A DNA stretch of 64,000 nucleotides from Bimuria novae-zelandiae CBS 107.79 (GCA_010015655.1 ML976693.1:260122-324121); one strand, 5' to 3'; numbered from the stretch's first letter, positions 40,001 through 50,560 are shown. Numbers and translations: made by a program. The notes: generated by a model not told the origin, from the letters alone.

Positions 40001-41913
40001 CCTTAACGCTACTACTAGTAACACTTCTTGCATAATTAATAGCAGGAGATAATTAGCTTAAACTATCGCTAGTAGTGCAAACAGGGCAGTTACAAACAAG
40101 CCTATAGGCCACAGCCTTTATAGCAGGCACCAAAGCTAGTAGTAGCGGCAAATACAAGGGCAAGACTCTCGATAAGGCGCAGCTTTAACGAATAATTATA
40201 TTAGGCAAGAAACCACATCGAAGTGTACTCCTAAAGCCACCTACATGTCGAAGCAAGCTCGAGGATCACCCACTCTATAATATATAGAAGGAAGCCGAGC
40301 GATCTTATCTCTAGAGCTATAAGGAAATAAAGTCCTAGAGTAAGGTTATAGTAGCTCTAATAAGAGTATTAGGTTATTAGATTCTCGACTACATGTGGGT
40401 ATATACCTATAAGTTTAATAAGCACTATTAATTATAAAAATGTAAGGTAAGATTAGTGGTGCGAGGCGATTAATAGCAGCACCTTAATTTACAAGAAACC
40501 TATGCCGTAACGCTGGCAGGACAATCATTTTGCATGCTCATGGCAATAGCTGCACGATTTGACCTAGAACTAATTTAATACGACGTCACGAACGCCTTCG
40601 TACATGCAAAGCTCGATAGAGAGATCTACATAAGGATGCCCCGCGGATATACGCGAGTAGGCACAGTCCTGCAATTGCATAAGGCGCTCTATGGATTACG
40701 TATCTCTCTATTACTATGGCAGAGGGAGTTCACATCTACGCTCCGCAACATGGGCTTCACTATAGTCTCCTATAAGCTATGTTGTCTTATCAAAGATGGC
40801 CTTATTCTTTTCTTTTACGTGGACAACCTAATTATCGCCTACCACAAGAATTAAGAGCACGCAGCTAAAGGAGCTATAGTAGAAATAAGTACTAAGTTCT
40901 CCCTTACTAGCGGGAAAGATCTGTAGTGGTTCCTAGGGATTAAAATTATTAGGGATCGCCTAAACAGAAAGATTTGGCTTTTATAAGCCTTATACATCGA
41001 CAAAATATCGCGCCTTATTAATTACTATAAGATTTGCCACAATACCTTAATGGCAGTAGTCAAACTACTCCCACGCTTAGGGCTCGCTAGCAAGGCTAAA
41101 GTTAATCGATATTAGCGAAAGATAGGATTAATCCTCTACGCTATAGTGACCACGCGACTAGATATTACCTTTATAAGCTCCTGATTATCACGATTCTTAT
41201 CTAACCTAGGTAAAGAGCACCAAGTAGCTGCCGATCGAGTTCTCCTCTACCTTGCTAATACTAGATTATTAGGCCTTTAGCTTGGGGGTATAGATACTTT
41301 AGAAGTGGCGAGTGACGCGTCCTTTGCTAATAATACGCTTAACCGCAAGAGCTCGCAAGGATACATTATTAAACTATTTAGCGGCCTAATTGCCTGGAAA
41401 GCAAACAAGCAGGACATAGTTACTATATTAATAACTAAAGCTAAATTACTAGCACTATCACAGGTGGCGAAGGAGGCTTTATTTATATCCCGATTACTAA
41501 AGGAGCTGAAGATTAACCTTAGCAATTCCCTTATCACGATTAATTGCGATAACTAGTAAACAATCTAACTTATTACTAAAGAGATTACTAAGCTGCAGAC
41601 GAAGCTCCGTTATGTTGATATCTATAATTACTAGCTAAGATAAGAAGTTGCATTTAGGACAATTAAGGTAGACTATTAATAATTGGAGGACATGGTTGCG
41701 GATGGACTTATAAAGGCCCTGCTAGCTAATAAGTGGAGTAAGTTCCTGGATAAATTAGGACTTGCAGAAATTAAGGACATAATTATAAATAAAGAAGTTA
41801 ATCTGCTCGAGCTAGAGCAAAGGATAGAGGCCTTTAAGATTAAACTAAGATAGGACTATCTAATTACTAACAAATGGTCTCCAGCTTGAGGATAAGCCCA
41901 AGCTAAGGGGGTG
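37030..41913 (+). pseudogene. copia body 2, RIP-inactivated gag-pol
   Basis: Same layout as body 1, shifted by 5136 bp. It has fewer stops in places. 40636-40854 is open through the reverse transcriptase core (MPRGYTRVG, LHKALYGLR, YVDN) and 41305-41556 through RNase H (ASDASFANNTLNRKSSQGYI, ITKAKLLALSQ). Upstream parts remain broken. Confidence 0.85.
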
Positions 41914-42165
41914 TGTCTAATTACATGGCCCCTTACACACACGAAGGTAGCTGGCGCAACCCTATATAAAGAGACTTTGCCAGTAGTCTAGTTTATCCGC
42001 ACGATTCTAGGCGGGACAAAGGGCAACTCTCCTTACTTAACGGAAATAGATTAGCGTCTTAACGTAAGACGTAAGGATAAAAGAGCCTTACATTCTTGCA
42101 AAGACACATAAAGAAGAAGAATCAATTACTTTTCCATCTTATCAAAAACACCCTTTAATCTAACA
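41914..42165 (+). repeat. copia LTR 3 (252 bp)
   Basis: 3' LTR of the array, preceded by CTAAGGGGGTG (polypurine tract, less mutated than copy 2) and followed by TGAGA. Confidence 0.9.
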
Positions 42166-42210
42166 TGAGATCTCAGAATCTCTACAGTATGTAGGATATG
42201 TACAGTATAT

Positions 42211-43520
42211 TCACCAGCGTTGTGAGCGTATCTTCTCGCCGCCAGTTTCTATAAGCCTTTGGCAGCGATCTGGCATCTCCTCAATAAGCTCCCTAATTTC
42301 ATTGATAGAGATCTCATCCCATATTTGCCGTAGTATATCCTTGAGGTGTTTTGTAGTCCCATCCCAAGGCGTCTCACCTTCACATGGCTTGTGGAGACGC
42401 CTTTTGGCCTTTTCTTTAAGGATGAGCCAGCATCCTTCTATAGGATTGAGATCTGGTGACCTCCCTAGGTGTATGAGGAGCCGCACTCCTTAAGATATCT
42501 TAAATATACGCGTAACGTTGTGTTTTAATCTTATACTATATAATAGGTTATTATCTTCTTATAGAATAAGATATTTATAAGGATTACAAGTGCGCGCGTC
42601 GTTAAGGATCTTAATATACGTAGGCAGTACATGCTCTATATAGTAGGCTTACGTTATATAGTTCCCCTGAGGATCTACGTTGACTTTAGGAGGCTTATAA
42701 GCCTCCTATTCTTGTACGCGCTTTTCGTACTGCTAAGAGGACTCATACATCCTTTTATAAGGTTTCGGCGGAGGCTTAACGACTATAGGCATCTCTTTGT
42801 CGTCGTTGTAAAAGTAGAGCTCTAATTTAAAGTCCCAGTTAACGCAGGCGTACATGTGTAAAACCTAACCCCTAGGAGCGCTCCGAGGCTATATATTAGT
42901 GACTTTTCTGTATTGTTTTTACTGCCCGCGTCGACGCAGCTGACGAGGCTTTTAGAGGCGCTTATGTAGGTTAAAATAAGCCTTGTTAGTAAAGAAAACT
43001 TAATCCTAGTAACCTATAATAGGCAGATCCTTATTCTGCTAGCTATACTATACGCGCGTAGCTTTGTTGGCGTCTATTAAAGGATTACTATAGGGCGCCA
43101 TGTACATGTAAGCGTTAAGTCGTTAACTAAAGTTATATTATAACTAACGCTCAGAGAGCTTAACGCTATACTTTTTAGCTTAATAGGTAAGTAGGCGTTA
43201 ACTATAGGGATTCTCCTTAGGCTCTACTATATGTTTAAAAACTTATATAGGCGTTTAAAAAGCTCTCTCGAGCTTATTACTATTAAGCTTAGCTAAAGGC
43301 TTACGCGTACGCCTTTACGCGATCTCTATACCTAGCTTGCGTTATTAACGCCTCTAATGTCTGCCTATAGCCTTAGAGATTTAAAATAGCTTGTTAACGT
43401 CGTTAATAGTCTCGCCATTCGCCTAGTAGCTATAATAGTGTAGGTAGGCTAATTTCGTAGGCGTAGTATATTAGATATTAGGTTTAGAGCGTTTAGGCGT
43501 TCGCGGCGCGTCGATTGAGC
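42211..43520 (-). pseudogene. Tc1/mariner transposase remnant
   Basis: The C-terminal end (42486-42211) is readable: HLGRSPDLNPIEGCWLILKEK carries the SPDLNPIE signature, including the last acidic residue of the DDE triad, followed by helices to IRSQRW and a stop. Further upstream on the minus strand, toward 43500, the frame is crowded with TAA/TAG codons, though HTH-like pieces (INDVNKLF, ISKAIG, RKLGIEIA) can still be made out. RIP of the upstream part but not of the last 280 bp is notable. Confidence 0.75.
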
Positions 43521-43656
43521 TGCTTATTATAGGAATTGGACGAGATTTGGGTGATTGGTGTAAGGGTGAAGTTTTATTGTAGATGGAGGGGCTGTTGTTG
43601 ATGGCTAGTACTGCTTACGTACACCGATCACGAATTAGCTCGCCACCTGGTGGCCC

Positions 43657-43699
43657 TGCTTTGTTGCTTAGTACCACTGATCAACTGAGCAGTCACGTG
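43657..43699 (+). repeat. 43-bp direct repeat, right copy
   Basis: Partner of 31411-31453. Three of the four differences are C/T or G/A transitions. It is far too long for a transposase target duplication, so it is either an internal repeat of the host LTR or a sign of rearrangement. Confidence 0.8.
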
Positions 43700-44229
43700 A
43701 CCCCGAGGCTAGCTCCTTGGCGTGCTTGTTAACCCGTTCCTCGGTCGCCTGTCCTCATAAGCGCTCATCCCCCATCACCCTGTTTCTGGTTCGTAACAGG
43801 TAGGATGGCTTTTAAATTTAACTTTAATAAAACGTTTTTACTTCTAAAAAAAGAGAGATCTAGAAGCTATAGAATATATACAAAATGAAGAGGTATAAAT
43901 AAAAGCTAAACTTTATTATATTTATAAAGCTATAGAAATTCTAGATTAATATAGCTATTATAGCTATTTAGGATTAATATCCTCTAGTAATTACATAATA
44001 GAGCTATATTAAGTAGAAATACGCGACGTAGCTATTTAACCTTTATAATATTTAATATCTGGCTATTCTATAAAGTTATATAAAGCTAGTGTAGAACTTT
44101 TGCAGGAAACTAAGTAGTCTATAAGTTCTAGTTTTTAAATATTACTACGTAGCGTAGTTTCTTCCCTATAGCTAACACGCACTTAATTATTAATACCTAC
44201 TTATAATTTTTAAAGACTAATAGTAAGCC

Positions 44230-44778
44230 TTCTTTTTCTAACTACTTACGAGTACTCTGGTGTTTGCACATACGCCTAGAGCCTTCCCAGGCTCATCCAT
44301 ATTCCACGTATCCTTAGCCTGTATACCTAGCTCCACGCGAAGCCTCTCGTAGAGCTGAAGGAACGCGCGTATCTGCTCTTGTGTTGCTCCCTCAGCCCGT
44401 GCAGTCTCTATCTTTCTTCCTATAACAGATGCGACGCGTGGGTTGCGCTTAAGAAAGCAGGATATCTAATACTTGCCTATAGGATTATTATCCCTATTTA
44501 TCCTTAGAATTCGATTCGCTATTTCTTGCGTATAAGCGTGCGAGGGAGGAAAAGCGCGTGCGTCCTTTAAGTATCTATTATATAAGAAACTCCTCTTGTT
44601 ATAGAGTTAATCGCTACTAGTATACGTGGCTGTTTTAGCTACTCTGTACGCCTTATAAACGCGTTAAGAGTATAAATTACGGGATACTATACGCCTTCGC
44701 AATAGCCCGTTAACTAGGATAAATACTAGTAATAAGATTATAGATAGCTACTTATATGACTACTTCACGATTATCCAT
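44230..44778 (-). pseudogene. pogo/Fot1 transposase remnant, N-terminal and mid part
   Basis: From 44778 downward the minus strand reads MDNREVVI, then a TAA, then a helix region with RAIAKAYSIP, as in CENP-B-type HTH domains. Around 44440-44250 it reads FLKRNPRVASVIGRKIE, ARAEGATQEQIRAF and DTWNMDEPGKALG, where NMDE carries the first catalytic aspartate of pogo DDE transposases. Several codons are TAA or TAG in place of CAA/CAG/TGG, as RIP produces. The rest of the gene continues beyond the insertion, in the 30511-31163 segment, but is too degraded to read. Confidence 0.75.
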
Positions 44779-44853
44779 TTTGGGTGGCTAGGTGTTGAGA
44801 AATCACGAGCGTTTGAGAGAGGTGTTGAGATCTGATCAGTGATCAGCAACCCC

Positions 44854-44880
44854 GGTGATCAGGATCCCGGTCAGCTAGCT
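44854..44880 (-). repeat. right terminal inverted repeat of pogo-like element
   Basis: Partner of 30511-30537, followed by TA at 44881-44882. Confidence 0.85.
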
Positions 44881-44882
44881 TA

Positions 44883-45239
44883 ATCGATAGCCGGACGCGT
44901 GCAGCTGCAGCATCCTTGCCCTATCATCACTGTGCTCACAGTTTAACGCCTTGTTCACCTAAAAATTTATGCTCAACAACATCTGGTCGTTCTCATCAGG
45001 TCCCACCCCAACTTCTTCAATTGAGCAAAGTCGGCGTCGCCGCGTCACAGGAAACCTCGGTCGCTCTTTCCCAGGTCAGTGCGGTCGCAGCCTCGGCGGC
45101 TACATGCGCTCCAGTCTGACCGTCGTACAGCGTGACGGTACTTAAGGTGGCTTTCCACGGCTTCTGTCGGACGACGTTGCCCCGCCTTACTTGCACATTC
45201 ACCTTTGCCCGACGCATCTCCTCCACCCTCAACAACACC
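44883..45239. promoter_or_regulatory. GPD1 promoter, right edge of transposon nest
   Basis: Only 357 bp of normal-composition DNA separates the transposon end from the GPD1 start codon. It should contain the core promoter and 5' leader; no specific site recognised. Confidence 0.45.
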
Positions 45240-46593
45240 ATGGCGACGCTGGGGGCGCACAAGAAGCACAAGGTGACCATCGTGGGGTCCGGCAACTGGT
45301 ACGAATCGCAGGATATGCCATGGGTATTGCTGGCTGACGTTCCCTGAGGGGCACCACCATGTCCAAGCTCGTCGCCGAGAACGTTGTCGCGCACCCGACG
45401 CTCTTCGAAGAGCAGGTGGACGTGTGGGTGTACGAAGAAGAGGTCATGCTCCCCAAAGAATCCCGCCACTACGACCCGGGCTCCGAGCTCGCCACGAAGC
45501 CGCAGAAGCTCTCGGAGCTCTTCAACCAGCTCCACGAGAACGTCAAGTACCTGCCGGGCATCACGCTCCCTCCAAATGTCGTCGCGAACCCCGATCTCGT
45601 CGACTCGTGCAAAAACTCCACCATGCTCGTCTTCGTCCTGCCGCACCAGTTCATCCCGCGCGTATGCGACCAACTGGCGGGCAAAATCGTGACGTATGCG
45701 CGCGCCATATGCTGCACAAAGGGTGTGGACGTCAGTGAGAAGGGCATCAGGCTCATGTCGGAGGCGATTGGCATGCGTCTGAACATCTACTGCGGCGCGC
45801 TGTCTGGCGCAAACATTGCCACAGAGATTGCCCAGGAGAAGTACTCGGAAACCACCGTGTGTTCTCCCGTCATGGCCCGCACATCAAGATCACCCACTAA
45901 CCTGGATTGCAGGTCGCGTACGACCCGCCGCCCATGGATTCGCGCGCACCAACACCCAAGGGTTCACCCATGTCTTCGCAAGTGGACCTGATCTCCCCCT
46001 CCAAATCCGTCATTAGTGAACGCTCCGCGCGGCTCACTGCGCTGCCCAACGAATATCCCCCGCTGTCACATGAGAACGTCCGGAAACTGTTCCACCGTCC
46101 CTACTTCCACGTTCGCATCGTCGACGATGTAGCCGGCGTCTCACTGGGCGGCGCACTGAAAAACATCATCGCTCTCGCTGCCGGCTTCGTCGACGGTCTC
46201 GGCTGGGGTGACAACGCGAAAGCAGCCGTCATGCGCGTGGGCATCCTTGAAATGGTTCGCTTTGGCAAAGAGTTCTTCCCCGACAGCGTACAGACCTCAA
46301 CCTTCACCGAGGAGTCCTGCGGCGTCGCCGACGTCGTGACCTCTTGCATGGGCGGCCGAAACTTCCGCTGTGCAAAGATGGCCATCGAGAGGGGCGAGTC
46401 CATCTTTGAGATTGAGCAGAAAGTGCTCAATGGACAGAAACTGCAGGGCACCAGCACCGCGTACGAAGTCAACTCTTTCCTGAGGCAGCAGGGGCTCGAG
46501 GCCGAGTTTCCGCTTTTCACGGCCGTGTACAACATTTTGGAGGGCAAAGCGAAGCCAGAGGATATCCCAGAGCTGATTGAGCCAAAGCATTAG
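45240..46593 (+). CDS. gpd1: NAD+-dependent glycerol-3-phosphate dehydrogenase
   Basis: Exons 45240-45298, 45349-45856 and 45913-46593 give 415 aa; the introns are 50 and 56 bp. The enzyme reduces dihydroxyacetone phosphate to glycerol-3-phosphate, feeding glycerol (osmotic balance), lipid synthesis and the NADH shuttle. The N-terminus [13 protein letters not shown] is the NAD-binding glycine motif, with the first intron splitting its tryptophan codon. Later marks are [30 protein letters not shown], the substrate lysine region [22 protein letters not shown] and [10 protein letters not shown] peroxisomal targeting signal is not apparent at either end. An insert of about 25 residues ([15 protein letters not shown]) after AYDPPPMD enlarges a surface loop. 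The promoter is cut short by the transposon nest 357 bp upstream. Confidence 0.96.
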
Positions 46594-47724
46594 GAGAGTT
46601 GGCATGATGACACGGCCGATATTATGAAGTGGTGGATCGAAGAAAGCAAGAGGACGGTGCTGGAGAGAGGGGATACCACGACAATCGCTGCCGTGGCGTG
46701 CGATGGGCTGGATGTGCAGGGCTTGTGAAGGATACATGCACAGTCCTCGCCATGGTGAAATTCAGAGAGATGGGCTTAATACTGAAGTTGAACGACTAGT
46801 GAATACCCATTAGTAGACATGACTAGCTCAATGCTTCTATAGATTACATTACATCAAAGGCCGGACGTATATGCAAAACCTCATACCACCCTAAGTAAAG
46901 CAACGCAACAGCAACTCGTACGCATACGCATTAGAGCCATTACCAGGGGCTTAAAGACAATGCATATTTAGGGAAGAAGTCTTGCACTGCCCACCACCTA
47001 GTTGTACGTTTAAGAACGTGGAAAAGTCTAGTCTTTTCATGGGCCGCTCGACCGAGCACACACGATCAGACACCAATGTACACATCTGTGACACAGGGAA
47101 CGAAAACCACAAGGGTACTTATAGAATCACCCTCATTTCGGCTCTGCCCCCACAGCCGTCTCGTACCCCTTGGAAGCGGGTGGTTTTGCAGGACTCTGGC
47201 ATATCCATCAAAACAACAGACCAAAACGACCTGTTCCTCAGTGCTGGGAGATGAGAGTCCATTGAGGAAAATCTGACCCCACCGTTGGCGGTGAATAGAA
47301 CCGTCACTCAGGAAACAGTCGAGAGCTGAACGCAACCTCAGCTCGGCGCGTGCGAACTCGGTGCCGTAGCGTATTCCACAAAAAGTATGTCACAGTCCAA
47401 TGTCGAGCCATATAACGCATTTACGATATTGGTTGGACTTTATGGCACTTACTGTGCCCGGTCTAGTTTTTGTGCCGTTCATGGCCCATGTGTATGGATG
47501 GTACGACCGCCACGAGGCCCCGAGTACGTACTCCACCACCATTTTGCGCCAGTATGCAACAATTATAGGTCTCTTTCTGAATGGAGTATGGTGACTATAA
47601 TGTCTCACCAAATGCCCTGATCTTTCCCGGTGTCCGTCCCAACGTATAAGTCACACTTCCCTCTCCTCACCCACATCACCCGATCTCGTATATTTCCCCT
47701 CTTACTCCCCGCATACACCCCACG
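46594..47724. other. intergenic
   Basis: 1.1 kb, 3' flank of GPD1 and promoter of the GH45 gene. CT-rich leader around 47650-47720; nothing else recognised. Confidence 0.45.
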
Positions 47725-48515
47725 ATGAAGTCTCCCATTCCCTTACTCCTCCCCCTCCTCTTCGCAACACTCCACACTACCCTCGCCGCCTCCGGTGTAA
47801 CAACCCGCTACTGGGACTGCTGCAAGCCGTCCTGTGCCTGGCCCGGCAAAGCACAAGTCTCTTCTCCCGTCCGAACATGCACGTCTCCCTGCCGTGTCTT
47901 TCGTACCTCTCTAACCCCCGCACAGGCAACAAGCAAGACCTCTGGCCGCAACCCTTCGCGCCAAACGCACCCTCCGCGTGCGGCGGCGGCGACGCATACA
48001 CGTGCAGTAACAACGCCCCCTGGGCCGTAAACGATAACCTAGCGTATGGGTTTGCAGCTGCGAAGCTTGCTGGGAAGGGGGAGTGGGATACGTGTTGTGC
48101 TTGCTATGAGTACCTCAAATATACAGTGCACTCTACTAACCGCACCCGTCGTACTAGACTAACCTTCACCTCACCCCCCCTCACCAACAAAAAAATGGTC
48201 GTCCAAGTCACCAACACCGGGGGGGATCTCGGCACCGGCGCCCCTAACCACTTCGACCTGGCCATCCCCGGCGGCGGCGTCGGTGCGTTCCCCGAGGGCT
48301 GCGCGAAGCAGTTCGACGGCGCGTGGATGGGGAACCAGTACGGTGGGTACACGGCGCGCGACCAGTGCTATATCCTGCCTGCCGGGGGGTTTAGAGACGC
48401 GTGCTTCTTCCGCTTTGACTGGTTTAGGAATGCGGATAATCCGGCGGTTGAGTGGAGGGAGGTGGGGTGTCCGCAGGCGATGATTGATCGGACGGGGTGT
48501 GGGAGGTGGGGTTGA
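47725..48515 (+). CDS. secreted endoglucanase, glycoside hydrolase family 45
   Basis: Exons 47725-47878, 47926-48109 and 48158-48515 give 231 aa. It hydrolyses beta-1,4-glucan (cellulose) outside the cell. A signal peptide (about 1-21) precedes the GH45 signature [12 protein letters not shown] with catalytic Asp 31. The second catalytic region is [12 protein letters not shown]; the family run [20 protein letters not shown] and CCACYELTF are also present. There is no cellulose-binding module, since the protein ends RTGCGRWG. The first intron only keeps the frame and the conserved VRTC cysteine if it is a GC-AG intron (47879-47925, branch-like CTCTAAC, acceptor CACAG); no GT donor gives a normal-length intron in phase. 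The second intron is GT-AG. The insert PSPL-type loop between VRTC and CGGGD differs from better-known members. Confidence 0.9.
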
Positions 48516-48805
48516 GCGTCCAAGGAACCTGGAATATGCGAAGGGGTTATATGAAAAACATGTTAGTTGAGAGGTTACGCAAGGTGTAGAACAACGAGGT
48601 ATTCAAATACTGCAAAACACTACTGGTCCTGGGATCAAACAGGCTCAAATCACCGCTTGAAAATCCCCCAACGACCTGGGCCGTCCGATCAACATGCTTC
48701 TTCCAGTTGCACTGAACAATCTGCAAGTACACCACCCTTTCCCCAGCCACTCTCAGCGCAAAGCATCATGTCCTGAAGCACGCTTGACGTCGCGGAAACC
48801 CCCTC

Positions 48806-50237
48806 CTACATCCTCTCCAGTTGTTCGTGATTTGCTAGCACAGTGACATCCTCACCCATTGTTGAGTTGTTCCCGCGGACGCCCATCACTTGCCTGACGA
48901 TATCTTCGCTCTCAGCAGAGTTCGATACCGACGGGGTGTGTGATGCGTCGCGTACTCCCGGCGGGCCATGTGTACTTTCCCAAATCGTGGTAAATACATA
49001 GTCGGGTACATGCACAACCTCCCTACTCTCATCGACCAAACGCGCCCTCTCCTCGTCGCTCTCAAATAACACCGCTCGGCGCAGCACTGGGTCGGGCTCT
49101 CTGGACGGTGAGGAAGGCCGTCTCGTCCACGATGCCATGGTCAACGTCGTGGGTCGCCCTACAGATCCTCTGTCACTGATCTCGGCGCCGCTGTAGTACC
49201 CAACGTGCGTTGCATCGATAGAGAAATACGGCGGCCTGTCTGAGCTTAGAGGCTCCCATTCGTGCTCCTGATGCGTATTTCTGTGCAACTCTGTCATGAG
49301 TAATTCTTGCGTCACCCAAAGGTCGATCGTCAGCGCAGTGATGGGGTACAGACTCCTCATTCATGATCAAGCTTGAGAAGTCATGAAAGAACTGACGCAA
49401 GCGGTCGTGCAGCATGCAAGCGAGGCCGAGCACGCTGATGGTGGTGGCTTGATGCACTTGCGCGAGGCGGTACAGGAGCGCGTAGACGTGTGGGAGTGCA
49501 GGGTTGAACAGCTCGACCACGTGCGATGGATACTGTCCAGAGTCCGTGGGCGGTTCACGCCTGCCCAATCGCTGGGCGAGGCGTCTGAAAGCTGGTGCTT
49601 GCTCGTCGCTTAGCAAACCGCTTGCGTTTGGAACGCGTGTCCGCCGCGGCTCGATCCGAGTTTGCCATAACCCCGCCCGGTGGAGGATGACTCGGATGAT
49701 GAGAGTATCTAGACGTCGTACCATGAAGGCGGCATTCACCATCACCACGTCGTTCTCGTTGGCGTTGCGATAGCGTCGGAGGAGTTCGCGGATAGACATA
49801 CGCTCTATGGTTCGCACTCCGCGGATATACTTGTTTATGTCGTTTTCGTGAGCTCGAGCTGTAGGGTCACGGCTTGGTCTGAATATTTCCTCACGGTCGA
49901 GTGGGCAGGTTCGTCCGCCTCCTTCGGCCAAGTGTATTATACAAGCGCTGCCTACCACGTGACCTGATGCGCATGGTAAGCACACAGGAAGATCCAGACC
50001 AGCGTGGGAACTCCGACATTGGAACGGTAAAGCTTGGAAGGCGAGAAATCTTTGGTGACCAGGAATTTGGCTACTGAACTCCGCCACCGATGTGGAGTAC
50101 GATATACGACATATTGGACATTCTTCATCCACACCGAGACTGTCGATGTACAGGTAGCGTAGCTGGCTGATGAGAGAGCCAGAAACAGAAATGTCGCTGT
50201 CTATGTCGATGTAAGACATGTTGGCGTATTGTTCCAC
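48806..50237 (-). CDS. RING-type zinc-finger protein, unknown target
   Basis: Best model: 50237-49354 joined to 49280-48806 (452 aa), intron 49281-49353 with GTCTGT...CACAG. An alternative donor and acceptor a few bases away (GTACCC...CAGAG) also keep frame, so the junction is uncertain. Near the N-terminus a RING-like cluster is spread out: CPIC at about 36-39, then LPVCLPCASGHVVGSACI, then TCPLDREEIF. The family place would be an E3 ubiquitin ligase, but the spacing is irregular and metal binding is inferred. The middle is helical (RELLRRYRNANEND, VYALLYRLAQVHQ). The C-terminal part is disordered. No closer family recognised. The ATG at 50219 is an alternative start. Confidence 0.65.
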
Positions 50238-50560
50238 GAGTTGGATTGGCTTTTTTATTTTTATTTTTTTTCAGTGGAGTGTTTGCCTGCTTGATATATA
50301 CCAAAGCCAGCCGAAGATGATGTTCGCGTTCATGGTACTGCAACGTCAATGTCCAAGGACCAGGACGGAGCTCGACGCGTGTCGCATGTCGCATGTCTCG
50401 TGTGATGTGCATGAGTGACGCAAGTAGAAGGACGCTCGTAGACCACCAGGTGAGTGAATGTATGTTATGCGCGCTCTATCAACCCCCGCTGCCAATCGCC
50501 AGCCTCAAGGATGCGCACACGCGACGCATCGCGGCGCACCAGCGACTTCACTCCAACCCC

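Larger units (their letters stand above)
31642..42165 (+). mobile_element. innermost layer: tandem Ty1/copia array, LTR-body-LTR-body-LTR
   Basis: Three 252-bp LTRs at 31642, 36778 and 41914 are spaced exactly 5136 bp apart and enclose two bodies of identical length (4884 bp). The ends are TGTCT...CTAACA. The flanking 5 bp are TAAGA (31637-31641) and TGAGA (42166-42170), a target duplication differing by one transition. The two bodies differ by scattered transitions, and I saw no indel. The order in each body (integrase region, then reverse transcriptase, then RNase H) is that of Ty1/copia. Both are non-functional through RIP. Confidence 0.9.
31456..43653 (-). mobile_element. third layer: Tc1/mariner-like transposon with 42-bp inverted ends
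   Basis: Inverted ends 31456-31497 and 43612-43653 (beginning CCACCAGGTGGCGAGC) match at 40 of 42 positions. The element's own DNA is 31456-31641 plus 42166-43653, about 1.67 kb, a usual Tc1/mariner length. It carries a transposase on the minus strand. A TA target duplication is not visible immediately outside the ends, so the exact boundary or the target preference is unresolved. Confidence 0.75.
31169..43798. mobile_element. second layer: LTR-type element (probably a solo LTR), TSD GGTAG
   Basis: The sequence starting TGTTATGAGGCG at 31169 and ending TTCGTAACA at 43798 has the TG...CA ends of an LTR and is flanked by identical 5-bp duplications GGTAG (31164-31168 and 43799-43803). Its own DNA is 31169-31455 plus 43654-43798, about 430 bp, with no coding part, so a solo LTR is the simplest reading. 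It sits inside the pogo-like transposon and is itself interrupted by the Tc1-like element. Confidence 0.65.
30511..44880 (-). mobile_element. outermost layer: pogo/Fot1-like DNA transposon, split by later insertions
   Basis: Inverted ends of 27 bp (30511-30537 and 44854-44880, beginning AGCTAGCTGAC, with two C/T differences) are flanked by TA on both sides, the target of the Tc1/mariner/pogo group. The element's own DNA is 30511-31163 plus 43804-44880, about 1.73 kb, a normal size for this group. The minus strand of the right part carries a degraded transposase. Interior DNA is AT- and TA-rich with many stops, consistent with RIP. Everything between 31164 and 43803 belongs to later insertions. 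Confidence 0.85.

Noticed and set aside
31642..42165. CRISPR-like or satellite array
   Set aside because: The spacing is regular, but the units are 252-bp LTRs with pol remnants between them, in a eukaryotic setting.
31169..43798. Reading the TGTTA...TAACA element as a complete retrotransposon holding the copia bodies
   Set aside because: The copia bodies have their own LTRs and target duplication, and lie inside a separate inverted-repeat element. Only about 430 bp belong to the outer LTR-type element.
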